DNA of 64,000 nt from Alphaproteobacteria bacterium. Its GTDB lineage: Bacteria > Pseudomonadota > Alphaproteobacteria > Ferrovibrionales > Ferrovibrionaceae. The translations under genes were made by a program, and so were the position numbers. The stretch covers positions 372,001 through 436,000 of the forward strand of contig JAFKFH010000003.1 in the NCBI GenBank assembly GCA_017307375.1, written 5' to 3'. Under the pieces are notes generated by a model. It was not told where the DNA came from and searched no databases. It saw nothing but the letters and a program-made list of their open reading frames with translations. This document shows, piece by piece, positions 35,449 through 43,749 of this stretch (the stretch's first letter is position 1; every line of letters starts with the position of its first letter).

Positions 35449-36297
35449 CTAGAGCGTGATGCCGGCCGGAATGTCTTCCGGCTTGACGCCCACCTGCTCC
35501 AGGCTCTCCACCACCGCGCTGCGCACCAGGCCGAGGCCGCGGGCATAGCCGATCCAGGTATTGACGAAGAACAGCCAGGTCTTGTCGGGCTCGCGACGCA
35601 CCGCCGCGTTCGAGGTCGAGCCGAAGAAGGGCTGCGGCACGATCACCTTGCCCAGCGCCGGATCGGCCTTCACGGCCCGCACGCCGCCCATCCAGAAGAT
35701 GCATTGCGCATCGACGCGGCCGGTCTTCAGCGCCAGCATCGCCTCATTGATCGTCTTGAAGCGCGTGATCTGCGCCTTGGGGCAGAGCAGCGTCGCGATC
35801 TGATCGTGGGCCGAGCCGAGATCGACCGAGATCTTGACCTCCGGCTTGTTCAGGTCGGCCCATGCCTTGGGCTCGAAGCCGGGCTTGGCGACGATGACGA
35901 GCGCGCTGTCATAGGCGGGGTTCGAGAAATCGACGGCCATGGCGCGTTTCGGGGTCGGATTGAGCCCGAACATGATGTCGATCTTGTCGGACTGCAGGTC
36001 GAGGACGGCGTTGCCCCAGGTCGTCTCGACGAGTTCGAGCTCGACGTCCATGTCCTTGGCCAGCGCGGCGCCGATCGTATAGAAGTGGCCGCCCCATTTG
36101 CCGCTTGCCGGATCCTTGACGAACCAGGGGGCGCTGGAGGTCACCGCGCCCAGGCGCATCTTCTTGTTGGCGACGATGCGGTCGAAGGTGTTCTGCCCCG
36201 CTGCCTGCGCCCTGGCACTGCCCGAGGCCAGAGTGAGCGCACCGGCTGCTACGGCGCCGACGCCGATGAGGCCTGCCAGATCCCTGCGTGTCGTCAT
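35449..36297 (-). CDS. ABC transporter substrate-binding protein, family 3
   Basis: 282 aa periplasmic protein. The signal peptide has a twin-arginine look (MTTRRDLAGLIGVGAVAAGA, then SARAQA as cleavage region). The mature part is a family 3 binding domain: LRLGAVTSSAPW-like RLGAVTSSAPWFV and DIMFGLNPTPKRAMAVDFSN. I chose the ATG after GGGAGA instead of an ATG 27 bases upstream. The ligand is probably an amino acid or a small related acid. Confidence 0.9.
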   Translation of the reverse strand: MTTRRDLAGLIGVGAVAAGALTLASGSARAQAAGQNTFDRIVANKKMRLGAVTSSAPWFVKDPASGKWGGHFYTIGAALAKDMDVELELVETTWGNAVLDLQSDKIDIMFGLNPTPKRAMAVDFSNPAYDSALVIVAKPGFEPKAWADLNKPEVKISVDLGSAHDQIATLLCPKAQITRFKTINEAMLALKTGRVDAQCIFWMGGVRAVKADPALGKVIVPQPFFGSTSNAAVRREPDKTWLFFVNTWIGYARGLGLVRSAVVESLEQVGVKPEDIPAGITL

Positions 36298-36419
36298 GAT
36301 CGTCTCCCGGCTTTGCGGGGGCATGCCCCGTCTTGGTTGGCGAGGTTGGCATCCGCTTCCCGGCGAATGTCCGTAACCGACCCCTCCTCACCGCAGGCGC
36401 CGGCCGATTTTTTGGAGCG

Positions 36420-37844
36420 CTATCCTGCCTTGGCGAGGAGCACGCCCGGATTCATCAGGTTCTGCGGATCGAAGAGCGCCTTTACCTTCTTCATCAGCTC
36501 GTAGCGCAGCGGGTCGGCGAGACGTTCGAGTTCCTCCGTCAGCTTGCGCCCGACGCCATGCTCGGCGCTGAACGTGCCGCCGAAGCGGGCCGCGACATCG
36601 TGGATCGCGCGCTCGACCGTGAGCGCGAAGGCTTCCGGATCGGGCAGCGTCGCCCAGTAGTCATGCGTGAACATCAGGATGTAGTGGACATTGCCGTCGC
36701 CGAGATGGCAGACCACCTCGCTATAGGCCTCGGGAAACAGCGTCGCCGCCACCGCGTCGGCGGCCGCGATGAAGGGCGCCACGTCCGACGAGCGCACGGC
36801 CACGTCATGCGTGATGCTCATGCCCTCCTTCTTGTTGGCTTCCGAGACCGAATGGCGGATGTGCCAGAAATCGGCCGCCTGCTGCTCGGAGGCGGCGATG
36901 ACGGCGTCCAGAAGCTCGCCGCGTTGCAGCGCCGCGCCCAGCACCTCTTCGAGGATGCTGCTGAGCGCCGTCGTCGCATCCTCGCTGCCCAGCTCGATCA
37001 GCACCGACCAGGCCGGGATTTCGGCGAAGGGGAAGCGAGCGCGCTCGGCATGTTTGCGGACCAGTTCGAACTGCGAGCGCGAAACCAGCTCAAAAGCCTG
37101 GATCGCCGAGCCGGCACGGTCCTGCATCGCCGCCAGCAGCGCGACCGCATCGGCCGGATCGGCCGCGGCCGCCCAGGCATGGGCGGTGTTCGACACCTGC
37201 GGCTGCAGGCGCAGCGCCGCGCCGGTCACGATGCCGAGCGAGCCTTCGGCGCCGATGAAGAGATGGCGCAGCATATAGCCGGTATTGTCCTTGCGCAGCG
37301 CCGCCAGATCGTTCAGCACGCGGCCATCGGCCAGCACCACCTCCAGCCCGGCGACGAGATCGCGCATCGGTCCGTAGCGCACGACGCCCGTGCCGCCGGC
37401 GTTGGTCGATATCAGGCCGCCGATCTGGGCACTGCCCTCGCTGCCGAGATGCAGGGGAAACTGCCGCCCGCATGCCGCAGCGGCAGCGTGCAGATCGCCG
37501 AGCACGACGCCGGCATCGACGGTGGCGATGCCGCCGGCGCGGTCGATGCCGCGGATACGATTCATCCGCCGCAGCGAGAGCACGATGCCCGGCTTGCCGA
37601 CCCGGCCGCTGATCGGCACGGCGCCGAAACACAGCCCCGTATTGCCGCCGACCGGGAACACGGGCTGACCCTCGGCCGCGCACAGCGCGACGACGGCCGA
37701 CACCTCCGCCGTCGTTGCCGGCTGGACCACGGCCAGCGCGGTGCCGCGCAGCCGCCGGCGCCAATCGACCAGATAGGGTTCCATCCCGGCCTGATCGGTG
37801 ATCAGCCCCTTGTCACCGACGATGCTGCGAAGCGCCTCGAGCAT
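36420..37844 (-). CDS. FAD-binding oxidase of the GlcD / D-lactate dehydrogenase family
   Basis: 474 aa. N-terminal FAD-binding domain of the VAO type: PVFPVGGNTGLCFGAVP and LGSEGSAQIGGLISTNAGGT, then GAEGSLGIVTGAALRL; C-terminal FAD-oxidase domain ending FSAEHGVGRKLTEELERL and ALFDPQNLMNPGVLL. The family oxidises D-2-hydroxy acids (D-lactate, glycolate, D-2-hydroxyglutarate). Next to the L-type oxidase in the same operon, it suggests both stereoisomers of a hydroxy acid are used. Confidence 0.9.
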   Translation of the reverse strand: MLEALRSIVGDKGLITDQAGMEPYLVDWRRRLRGTALAVVQPATTAEVSAVVALCAAEGQPVFPVGGNTGLCFGAVPISGRVGKPGIVLSLRRMNRIRGIDRAGGIATVDAGVVLGDLHAAAAACGRQFPLHLGSEGSAQIGGLISTNAGGTGVVRYGPMRDLVAGLEVVLADGRVLNDLAALRKDNTGYMLRHLFIGAEGSLGIVTGAALRLQPQVSNTAHAWAAAADPADAVALLAAMQDRAGSAIQAFELVSRSQFELVRKHAERARFPFAEIPAWSVLIELGSEDATTALSSILEEVLGAALQRGELLDAVIAASEQQAADFWHIRHSVSEANKKEGMSITHDVAVRSSDVAPFIAAADAVAATLFPEAYSEVVCHLGDGNVHYILMFTHDYWATLPDPEAFALTVERAIHDVAARFGGTFSAEHGVGRKLTEELERLADPLRYELMKKVKALFDPQNLMNPGVLLAKAG

Positions 37845-37854
37845 GGCCGTCTCC

Positions 37855-38754
37855 TCACGCGAGGCTGACGGCTTTGGCCTGCGCCGCGGCGGCCTTCAGC
37901 CCGGCGAGCGTCTTCTCGCTCGGTCCCATCAGCGGCAGGCGGACACCGCCGACCGGCATGCCGGCCAGCGCCATATATTCCTTCAGCGGGCCGGGATTGG
38001 TCTCGACATAGATCGAATCGACCACGGGATCGATCTTGTCCTGGAGCTTCAGCGCTTCCTTGAGCTTGCCCTGGCGGGCGAGCCCGAAGATCTCGATCCA
38101 GATCTTCGGATAGATCGTGGCCGATGCCAGCACGCCGCCGCGAGCGCCGAGCGCGACGTGGGTGGCGAAAAGCGGCTCTTCGCCGGACAGGATCGCGATC
38201 TTGTCACCGGCATATTTCACGGTCCGGATGAAGTCCGGCATGTCGTAGGAGGAATATTTCATGCCGATGATCGAGCCGTCCTCGGCCATCGCCTGCACCG
38301 TGTCGGCAAAGGCCGCCACCGTCGTGCGGCGCGGGATCTGATAGAGCATGACCGGCAGGTCGAGCGCGTCGCGATAGCGCCGGAAATAGGCGCGCATGCC
38401 GTCCTGCGTGCCGGGGGCATAATAGGGCGTCACCGTCATGACGGCCGCGGCACCGGCCGCTGCAAAGTCCCGGCCCGCCTCCAAGGCATCCTCGAAACCC
38501 GTCGCCAGCACGCCCGGAATCACGGGCTTGCCGTTCGCCGCCTCGACGCAGGCCGCGACGATCGTCTTGCGTTCCTCGCGCGAGAAGGCGGGGTACTCGC
38601 CCGTGCCGCCGATCGGCACGATGCCCGCCGCGCCCGCGGCGAGCTGGAAACCGACGAGCTTCTGCAGGCCGGGGACATCGACCGCGCCGTCGGTGGTCAG
38701 CGGCGTGACGATGGCTGTGTAGAGGCCGGTGAGCTGGTCGTGCGTGAGCGTCAT
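37855..38754 (-). CDS. DapA/NanA-family lyase
   Basis: 299 aa class I aldolase-type barrel. Schiff-base Lys is in GMKYSSYDM (about residue 165), the catalytic Tyr and carboxylate-binding Arg in MLYQIPRRTT, and the GTGE loop in VPIGGTGEYPAFSREER. Members include dihydrodipicolinate synthase, N-acetylneuraminate lyase and hydroxy-oxoglutarate aldolase; here, outside lysine genes, a catabolic 2-oxo-acid lyase or dehydratase is more likely. First gene of the island operon. I start at MTLTHDQ with AGGGA 8 bases upstream. Confidence 0.87.
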   Translation of the reverse strand: MTLTHDQLTGLYTAIVTPLTTDGAVDVPGLQKLVGFQLAAGAAGIVPIGGTGEYPAFSREERKTIVAACVEAANGKPVIPGVLATGFEDALEAGRDFAAAGAAAVMTVTPYYAPGTQDGMRAYFRRYRDALDLPVMLYQIPRRTTVAAFADTVQAMAEDGSIIGMKYSSYDMPDFIRTVKYAGDKIAILSGEEPLFATHVALGARGGVLASATIYPKIWIEIFGLARQGKLKEALKLQDKIDPVVDSIYVETNPGPLKEYMALAGMPVGGVRLPLMGPSEKTLAGLKAAAAQAKAVSLA

Positions 38755-38992
38755 GCGAAGCATCCCTGTCGCCGGTGCCACCGTCGCGCCCGGCCCCTTG
38801 CCCGGCGCGCCCGGTTCATTGCCGGCGCATCATTGGATGCAAGCCTCCGCCAGCATCATCAATGTGTCAACAGCAAAATATAATTATGTCGTATCAGAAA
38901 ATTTTATGCAGCAAACTGTCGGCAATTGCTTTTCATCACGTCGTCACCACCTTATGCTCCGGATGCGCGACACCATGCGCAGGAGAAATGAC
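38755..38992. promoter_or_regulatory. Divergent promoter region of the island
   Basis: 238 bases between the lyase gene (minus) and the XRE-cupin gene (plus). It is AT-rich in the middle, with TATAAT at 38879-38884 and a TTGACA on the minus strand at 38870-38865, then AAAATTTTATG and CAATTGCTTTTC. A GTCGTATC word at 38888 recurs near the right island edge (39689). The regulator probably binds here; no clear operator was identified. Confidence 0.5.
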
Positions 38993-39631
38993 ATGCCGGA
39001 ACTTTCGTGGGCTGAGCACGGCGATACCGCTGGGCCGATCGAGGCTCCGCGTGACGACGAGTTGAAAGGCGTCGACGTCGGGGCGCGGCTGCTGAAGCTG
39101 CGCAAGAGCCGCCGCCTGACCCTGCAGGATGTCAGCGCCCTGACCGGGGTCTCGGCCTCCGCCTTTTCCAAGATCGAGCGAAACGAGCTTTCGCCGACGA
39201 TCTCGACGATGCAGCGTATCGCCCAGGGCCTGGAGGTCGAGCTGGTCACGCTGTTGTCGGCCGATCAGGACAATACGACCTTCAGCTTTCCCGGGCGCCG
39301 CAGTGTCAGCAGGGCCGGCAGCGGCAGCAAGCACGCGACGGGAACCTGCAACAACGTGCTGCTGTGCGCGGATCTCAAGAACAAGCGCGCCACCCCGATC
39401 CTGACGACGGTCACGGCCCGCTCGCCGGACGAATATCCGACCTGGGCGAAGTCGGAGGCCGAGATCTTCGTGATGGTGCTGGAAGGGACGCTGGTCGTTC
39501 ACAGCCGGCTCTACGAGCCGCTCGAGCTCAACAAGGGCGATTCGGTCTATTACGACGCCACCACCGAGCACACCTGGACCTCGAAGGGACCCACCAACGC
39601 CGTCGTGCTGTGGGTGCTGGTCGATCTCTAA
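38993..39631 (+). CDS. XRE-cupin transcriptional regulator
   Basis: 212 aa. HTH about residues 24-78: RLLKLRKSRRLTLQDVSALT, then SASAFSKIERNELSPTISTM. Cupin about 125-210 with EIFVMVLEGTLVVHS and KGDSVYYDATTEHTW. Such proteins sense a small molecule in the cupin and control nearby catabolic genes. The AGGAG site 7 bases before this ATG decides the start against long upstream extensions. Divergent from the six-gene island operon, its likely target. Confidence 0.93.
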   Translation: MPELSWAEHGDTAGPIEAPRDDELKGVDVGARLLKLRKSRRLTLQDVSALTGVSASAFSKIERNELSPTISTMQRIAQGLEVELVTLLSADQDNTTFSFPGRRSVSRAGSGSKHATGTCNNVLLCADLKNKRATPILTTVTARSPDEYPTWAKSEAEIFVMVLEGTLVVHSRLYEPLELNKGDSVYYDATTEHTWTSKGPTNAVVLWVLVDL

Positions 39632-39701
39632 CCGTCAGATCGGGACGGGAATCAGCCCGCGATAATTGTCTTTTCCGAAATTTCTGTCGTATCCGACTTT
39701 C

Positions 39702-39763
39702 CGGCAGCCCGGCGGCCATTGCGCCTCGACGACGATGTCGAGCACGTCCGGGCCGGCGACGCG
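39702..39763 (-). pseudogene. Decayed 5' fragment of comM at the right island edge
   Basis: Read on the minus strand, the frame gives AGPDVLDIVVEAQ, then after a one-base deletion MAAGLP. Intact ComM has AGTDVLDIDVQVQ followed directly by MAAGLP. 9 of 13 residues match in the first block. The similarity stops at 39702, where the island begins, and the region right of it is a copy of the comM upstream sequence. It is a broken second copy, cut to about 20 codons, with a stop in the frame before it. Confidence 0.8.
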
Positions 39764-39795
39764 TCACGGTCATACGATCACACAGGGGTGCCGCC
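39764..39795. repeat. Right copy of the 32-bp direct repeat
   Basis: Matches 32480-32511 in 30 of 32 positions, same orientation (differences at positions 13 and 21). It lies 51 bases before the aminotransferase start. On the left the same element is upstream of comM, so it was probably the shared promoter region of a divergent comM / aminotransferase pair before the insertion. Confidence 0.85.
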
Positions 39796-39846
39796 TGGCG
39801 CGAGTTGCGGCTAATCTCGCCGCGCCACTCAGACAAGGTTTTCCCG

Positions 39847-41028
39847 ATGACCCCAGTTTCCGCCGGCATCAACCCATTGCTGACCGCGATGAACGAGGCG
39901 CCGATTCCGGCGGCGGCGGCCTGGCTGCGCCAGTACGAGGGCGGCGCCGGCCCGGCCATCGACCTGTCGCAGGCGGTGCCGGGCCAGCCGCCCGAACCGG
40001 TGCTGCTCGACGCGCTGGCCGCCGCCGCCGCCTCGCCCGAGGCGGCGCGCTACGGCGCCATCCTGGGCGACGACGCGCTGCGGGCGGCCCTGGCCCGGGA
40101 TATCGCGACGACCTATGGCGGCGAGGTCGAGGCCGCCGACATCGCCGTCACCGCCGGCTGCAACCAGGCCTTCTTCGTCGCCATGCTGACGCTCGCCCGC
40201 GCCGGCGACGAGGTCATCCTGCCGACGCCCTGGTATTTCAACTACAAGATGACGCTGGACATGCTGGGCGTGACCGCGGTGCCACTGCCCTGTTCGGCGG
40301 CGGCCGGCTTCGTCCCCGATGTCGAGACCGCGCGCGGCCTGATCACCCCGCGCACCCGGGCGATCGTGCTGATCACCCCGAACAACCCGACCGGCGCGGT
40401 CTACGACGCCGAGACGATCGCGGCCTTCCAACGCCTGGCGGCGGCCAGCGGCATCCATCTCGTGGTCGACGAAACCTATCGCGATTTCCTGCCGGCCCGG
40501 CATTCCGGCACCCCCCATCGGCTGTTCGCCGCGGCCGGCTGGCGCGATCACGTCGTCCATCTCTACAGCTTCTCCAAATCCTATGCCGTGCCCGGCCATC
40601 GCATCGGCGCGGTCGCGGCCGGGCCGCGCCTCCTCGCGCAACTCACCAAGGTGATGGACAGCCTGCAGATCTGTGCGCCGCGCACGGGCCAGATCGCGAT
40701 CGCCGGCACCATGCCGGCCCTGGCCGAGGCGCGCGGGCGGATGCGCGCGACGTTCAATGCGCGGGCCGAGGTGTTCTCGGCCGAGATCGCCGCGGTCGAC
40801 GGCTGGTCGATCGGCTCGATCGGCGCCTATTTCGCCTATGTGCGCCACCCGTTCAATGCACCCGGCGAGGAGGTGGCGCAGGGCCTGGCCCGGCAGCAGG
40901 GCGTCCTGTGCCTGCCCGGTGCCTTCTTCGGCCCCGGCCAGGACCAGTATCTGCGCATGGCCTTCGCCAATGTCGGCGAGGACCGGCTGCGCGGCATTTC
41001 CCGCCGCCTCGCCGCTTTCCGCGCATGA
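39847..41028 (+). CDS. PLP-dependent aminotransferase, class I/II
   Basis: 393 aa. Fold type I with PLP Lys in YSFSKSYAVPGHRIG (about residue 242), substrate Asn and Pro in ITPNNPTGAVY, Asp and Tyr in LVVDETYRDF, and the C-terminal Arg region QYLRMAFANVGEDRL. Resembles aspartate/aromatic aminotransferases without close named match. Probably faced comM directly before the island arrived. Confidence 0.9.
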   Translation: MTPVSAGINPLLTAMNEAPIPAAAAWLRQYEGGAGPAIDLSQAVPGQPPEPVLLDALAAAAASPEAARYGAILGDDALRAALARDIATTYGGEVEAADIAVTAGCNQAFFVAMLTLARAGDEVILPTPWYFNYKMTLDMLGVTAVPLPCSAAAGFVPDVETARGLITPRTRAIVLITPNNPTGAVYDAETIAAFQRLAAASGIHLVVDETYRDFLPARHSGTPHRLFAAAGWRDHVVHLYSFSKSYAVPGHRIGAVAAGPRLLAQLTKVMDSLQICAPRTGQIAIAGTMPALAEARGRMRATFNARAEVFSAEIAAVDGWSIGSIGAYFAYVRHPFNAPGEEVAQGLARQQGVLCLPGAFFGPGQDQYLRMAFANVGEDRLRGISRRLAAFRA

Positions 41029-41125
41029 CCGCGGGAAAAACCGGGAAAGGCCGCGGCCGCGCCATATCGGCGCCGCAGTCGGCGGCGACGCTCGGACCCA
41101 GCCGCCATCCGATCAGGGACCTGCC

Positions 41126-41584
41126 ATGACCGCCGCCCCCGTGCTGAAGCTGAACCCCGCCGCCGTGGCCCGCACGGTCGGCGATATCCGGCGCTACGGC
41201 TATCAGCGGGTCGACGATCCCGACGGCGATCTGCTGATCATGGAATCGGGCAAGCACGTCCCCTACCCCGTCGCCCGCGTCTTCGTCGTCGATGCCCACA
41301 AGCGCGCGATCCGCGGGCGCCACGCCCATATCACCTGCAACCAGCTGCTGATCTGCCTGCAGGGCCGGCTGCGCGTCACCTGCGACGACGGGCGCCAGCG
41401 CCACGAAACCGTGCTCGACAAGCATTCCGAGGCGCTGCTGATGCCGTCGGGCATCTGGGGCGAGCAGGATTACCTGGAGAACCCGACGATGCTGATGGTG
41501 CTGTGCGACGAGCCGTTCGACGCCAGCGAATACATCCGCGACTACGAGACCTTCCTCCGCTTCAAGGGCGTCGCCGCCCCGTGA
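41126..41584 (+). CDS. FdtA/WxcM-like cupin (sugar 3,4-ketoisomerase family)
   Basis: 152 aa cupin. The core is AIRGRHAHITCNQLLICLQG, then RVTCDDGRQ, matching dTDP-4-oxo-6-deoxyglucose 3,4-isomerases, where the two His of the HxH motif act in proton transfer. The family normally sits in O-antigen clusters; here it is alone, followed by a transporter gene whose GTG start overlaps its stop. Substrate uncertain. Confidence 0.78.
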   Translation: MTAAPVLKLNPAAVARTVGDIRRYGYQRVDDPDGDLLIMESGKHVPYPVARVFVVDAHKRAIRGRHAHITCNQLLICLQGRLRVTCDDGRQRHETVLDKHSEALLMPSGIWGEQDYLENPTMLMVLCDEPFDASEYIRDYETFLRFKGVAAP

Positions 41585-42033
41585 ACGCCTCGGCCGGCTG
41601 GCTCCTCTTCGCGCTCGCCGGCGGCATGGCGCTGGCGGTCCAGGCCGGGCTCAACGGCGGGCTCGGCCGGCTGCTCGGCCATCCCTTGTGGGCGACGCTC
41701 GCCTCGCTGACCGTCTCGGTCCTGACGGTGGTGCCGGTGATGCTGCTGCTGCGCCTCAAGCTGCCCGAGGCCGGCGACGTGGCCCGCGCCCCGTGGTGGC
41801 AATGGCTGGGCGGCGTGCTCGGCGCGCTCTACGTCACCGCGGCGCTGGCCGCCACGCCCCGCCTGGGCGTCACCACCGCGGTCGCCGCGGTGATCACCGG
41901 CCAGCTCGTCATGTCGCTCGTGCTCGACCATTTCGGGCTGATCGGCCTGGCCCGCCAGCCGATCGACCTGCCGCGCATCGCCGGCGTCGTGCTGCTGGTG
42001 GCCGGGCTGTTTCTCATCCGCGGCTGGCGCTAG
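41581..42033 (+). CDS. DMT-superfamily transporter, YdcZ-like
   Basis: 150 aa with about five membrane segments: WLLFALAGGMALAVQAGLNG, LASLTVSVLTVVPVMLLLRL, GVLGALYVTAALAATPRLGV and VVLLVAGLFLIRGW. Matches the DUF606 half-size DMT group, which works as dimers. I use the GTG at 41581, overlapping the cupin stop; no ATG fits. Confidence 0.82.
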   Translation: MNASAGWLLFALAGGMALAVQAGLNGGLGRLLGHPLWATLASLTVSVLTVVPVMLLLRLKLPEAGDVARAPWWQWLGGVLGALYVTAALAATPRLGVTTAVAAVITGQLVMSLVLDHFGLIGLARQPIDLPRIAGVVLLVAGLFLIRGWR

Positions 42034-42041
42034 GAAAATTT

Positions 42042-42680
42042 TCAGGAAGTCCGGTCGAGGGCGACGACACCTGCCGGCAGTGCGGCTTCGAGGAAACCCA
42101 CGATGGCATCGGGCGACGCGGTGCCGGCCACCACCAGCGTCGCGACGGCACCGCGCATCGCCTGCCAGGCCAGGCGCGCATCGTCGGGATCGGGCACGGC
42201 GCCGAGCCGCAGGGCCAGCGCCGCGCTGAACGCGGCAAAGGCGCGCCCCTGTGCTGCGGCCAGGTCGGGATCGGGGTCAGGGCCGAGGCCCTCGGCCGTC
42301 TCCTCGCGCCGCATCAGCCGGAGCAGGTTCGACTGGCTCAGCGCGAAGGTGACATAGGCGCGCAACATCGCGTTCAGCCCGTCCGGTCCGTTGCCGGCCG
42401 CGCCGGCGGCCGAGGCTTCGAGCATCGCGGCAAGCTGGCGATAGCCTTCGGCCATCACCGCCGCCTCCAGCGCGCGCTTGTCGGCAAAATGATGATAGGG
42501 CGCGGCCTCCGACACACCGGCGGCCTTGGCGACCGAACGCAGCGACAGGGCCTGCGGCGGGATGATCGCCAGCAGCGCCATCGCCGCGGCCACCAGCCGC
42601 TCGGCGAGATTGCGGGTCGGGCGCCGGCGCGCCGACGCCTTCAGACGCCTGCGCAACCGGCCGGGCTTGCGTGTCGCCAT
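42042..42680 (-). CDS. TetR-family regulator
   Basis: 212 aa. The N-terminus is very basic (GRLRRRLKASARRRPTRN). HTH: LSLRSVAKAAGVSEAAPYHH followed by FADKRALEAAVM. The C-terminal part has the WHG-type helices (LNAMLRAYVTFALSQSNLLR). It is preceded by a near-perfect palindrome 20 bases upstream of its start, probably its own operator. Divergent from olsB. Confidence 0.9.
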   Translation of the reverse strand: MATRKPGRLRRRLKASARRRPTRNLAERLVAAAMALLAIIPPQALSLRSVAKAAGVSEAAPYHHFADKRALEAAVMAEGYRQLAAMLEASAAGAAGNGPDGLNAMLRAYVTFALSQSNLLRLMRREETAEGLGPDPDPDLAAAQGRAFAAFSAALALRLGAVPDPDDARLAWQAMRGAVATLVVAGTASPDAIVGFLEAALPAGVVALDRTS

Positions 42681-42699
42681 TGCGGTCTGCCGGCCTGTC

Positions 42700-42726
42700 C
42701 TAACAGCATTAGCTTAATGCCGTTAG
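42700..42726. promoter_or_regulatory. TetR operator palindrome
   Basis: CTAACAGCATTA and TAATGCCGTTAG arms (11 of 12 bases pair) with a 3-base centre GCT. It lies 20 bases upstream of the tetR start at 42680, within the divergent gap to olsB. Size and symmetry fit a TetR dimer site used for autorepression. Confidence 0.75.
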
Positions 42727-42776
42727 CCTAGCCGGCCGGTGCCCAAAGGCAAGGTTTTCTCCTGAAATTTTCGGGG

Positions 42777-42826
42777 GTTACGGCACATCTGTTCCGGGCC
42801 GGCGGCACGTGCCCCGTAGCCGTAAC
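42777..42826. repeat. Inverted repeat upstream of olsB
   Basis: GTTACGGC at 42777-42784 and GCCGTAAC at 42819-42826 form perfect 8-bp arms; a perfect palindrome GGCACGTGCC sits inside at 42804-42813. It ends 46 bases before the acyltransferase start and may be a second regulatory site or leader hairpin of that gene. No binding protein can be named. Confidence 0.4.
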
Positions 42827-42872
42827 TTGACTGCCATGAAATCGTCACGGACAATCCCTAGACTCCGTATCC

Positions 42873-43742
42873 ATGATCCAGATGAGCATGACCCCAGTAT
42901 CCACTCGGCCATTGCCTCCGCGCTCGGAAGGGTGGAGCGTCCTCGCCGGCGGCGGTCGTTTTGCCGTCCGGCTGACCCGCGATCCCGGCGAAATCGCCGC
43001 CGGTCAGCGGTTGCGCTACCAGGTCTTCTACGAGGAGATGGCGGCCCAGGCGACACCCGCGATGGCGGCGCTGGGACGCGATTTCGACGAATTCGACCAG
43101 CTCTGCGACCATCTGATGGTCCATGACCTGACGCGCGCGCCGGGCGATCAGGTCGTCGGCACCTACCGGCTGTTCCCGCAGGCCCTGGCCGAAAGCCATG
43201 GCCAGTATTATTCGGAAAGCGAATACGCGCTGCGCCCGACCATCGACCGCCTGGCGGCCGAGGCCGGCGGCCGCCTGCTCGAACTGGGGCGGTCCTGCGT
43301 TCACCCCGAATACCGCAACAACGCGACGATCCAGCTGTTGTGGCGCGGCATCACGACCTACATGGTCGAGAACCAGATCAGCTACATGTTCGGCTGCGCC
43401 AGCCTGCCCGGCGTCGATCCCGACGCGCTGGCGGTGCCGCTGTCCTACCTGCATCACAACCACTTGGCGCCGCCCGAGATGCGCATCCGCGCCCTCGATG
43501 ATCGCTACGTGCCGATGAACCGCCTGCCGGCCGAGGGGCTCGACATGCGCCGGGCGCTGCATGCGGTGCCGCCGCTGATCAAGGCCTATCTGCGGCTCGG
43601 CGCCTATATCGGCGACGGGGCGGTCATCGACCACCAGTTCGGCACGACCGACGTGTTCATCCTGGTGCCGGTCGCGCGCATCGCCCCGAAATACTACAGC
43701 CATTTCGGCCGCGACGAATTCTCGGTCGTCGGCTCGGCCTGA
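42873..43742 (+). CDS. olsB: OlsB-family ornithine N-acyltransferase
   Basis: 289 aa GNAT-like acyltransferase that moves a 3-hydroxyacyl chain from acyl-carrier protein to ornithine, the first step to ornithine lipids. Motifs: GQRLRYQVFYEEM, then GTYRLFPQALAE, LLELGRSCVHPEYRNNATIQ (Cys-Val-His-Pro is typical) and MFGCASLPGVDPD. Ornithine lipids are common in alphaproteobacteria under phosphate limitation. The partner OlsA is not in the window. Three in-frame ATGs are near; the first is used, and no clear ribosome site was found. Confidence 0.85.
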   Translation: MIQMSMTPVSTRPLPPRSEGWSVLAGGGRFAVRLTRDPGEIAAGQRLRYQVFYEEMAAQATPAMAALGRDFDEFDQLCDHLMVHDLTRAPGDQVVGTYRLFPQALAESHGQYYSESEYALRPTIDRLAAEAGGRLLELGRSCVHPEYRNNATIQLLWRGITTYMVENQISYMFGCASLPGVDPDALAVPLSYLHHNHLAPPEMRIRALDDRYVPMNRLPAEGLDMRRALHAVPPLIKAYLRLGAYIGDGAVIDHQFGTTDVFILVPVARIAPKYYSHFGRDEFSVVGSA

Positions 43743-43749
43743 CGCCGCG

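Noticed and set aside
32454-39847. Transposon origin for the catabolic island
   Set aside because: No transposase, no terminal inverted repeats; the edges are direct copies of comM upstream sequence, which fits homologous recombination better.
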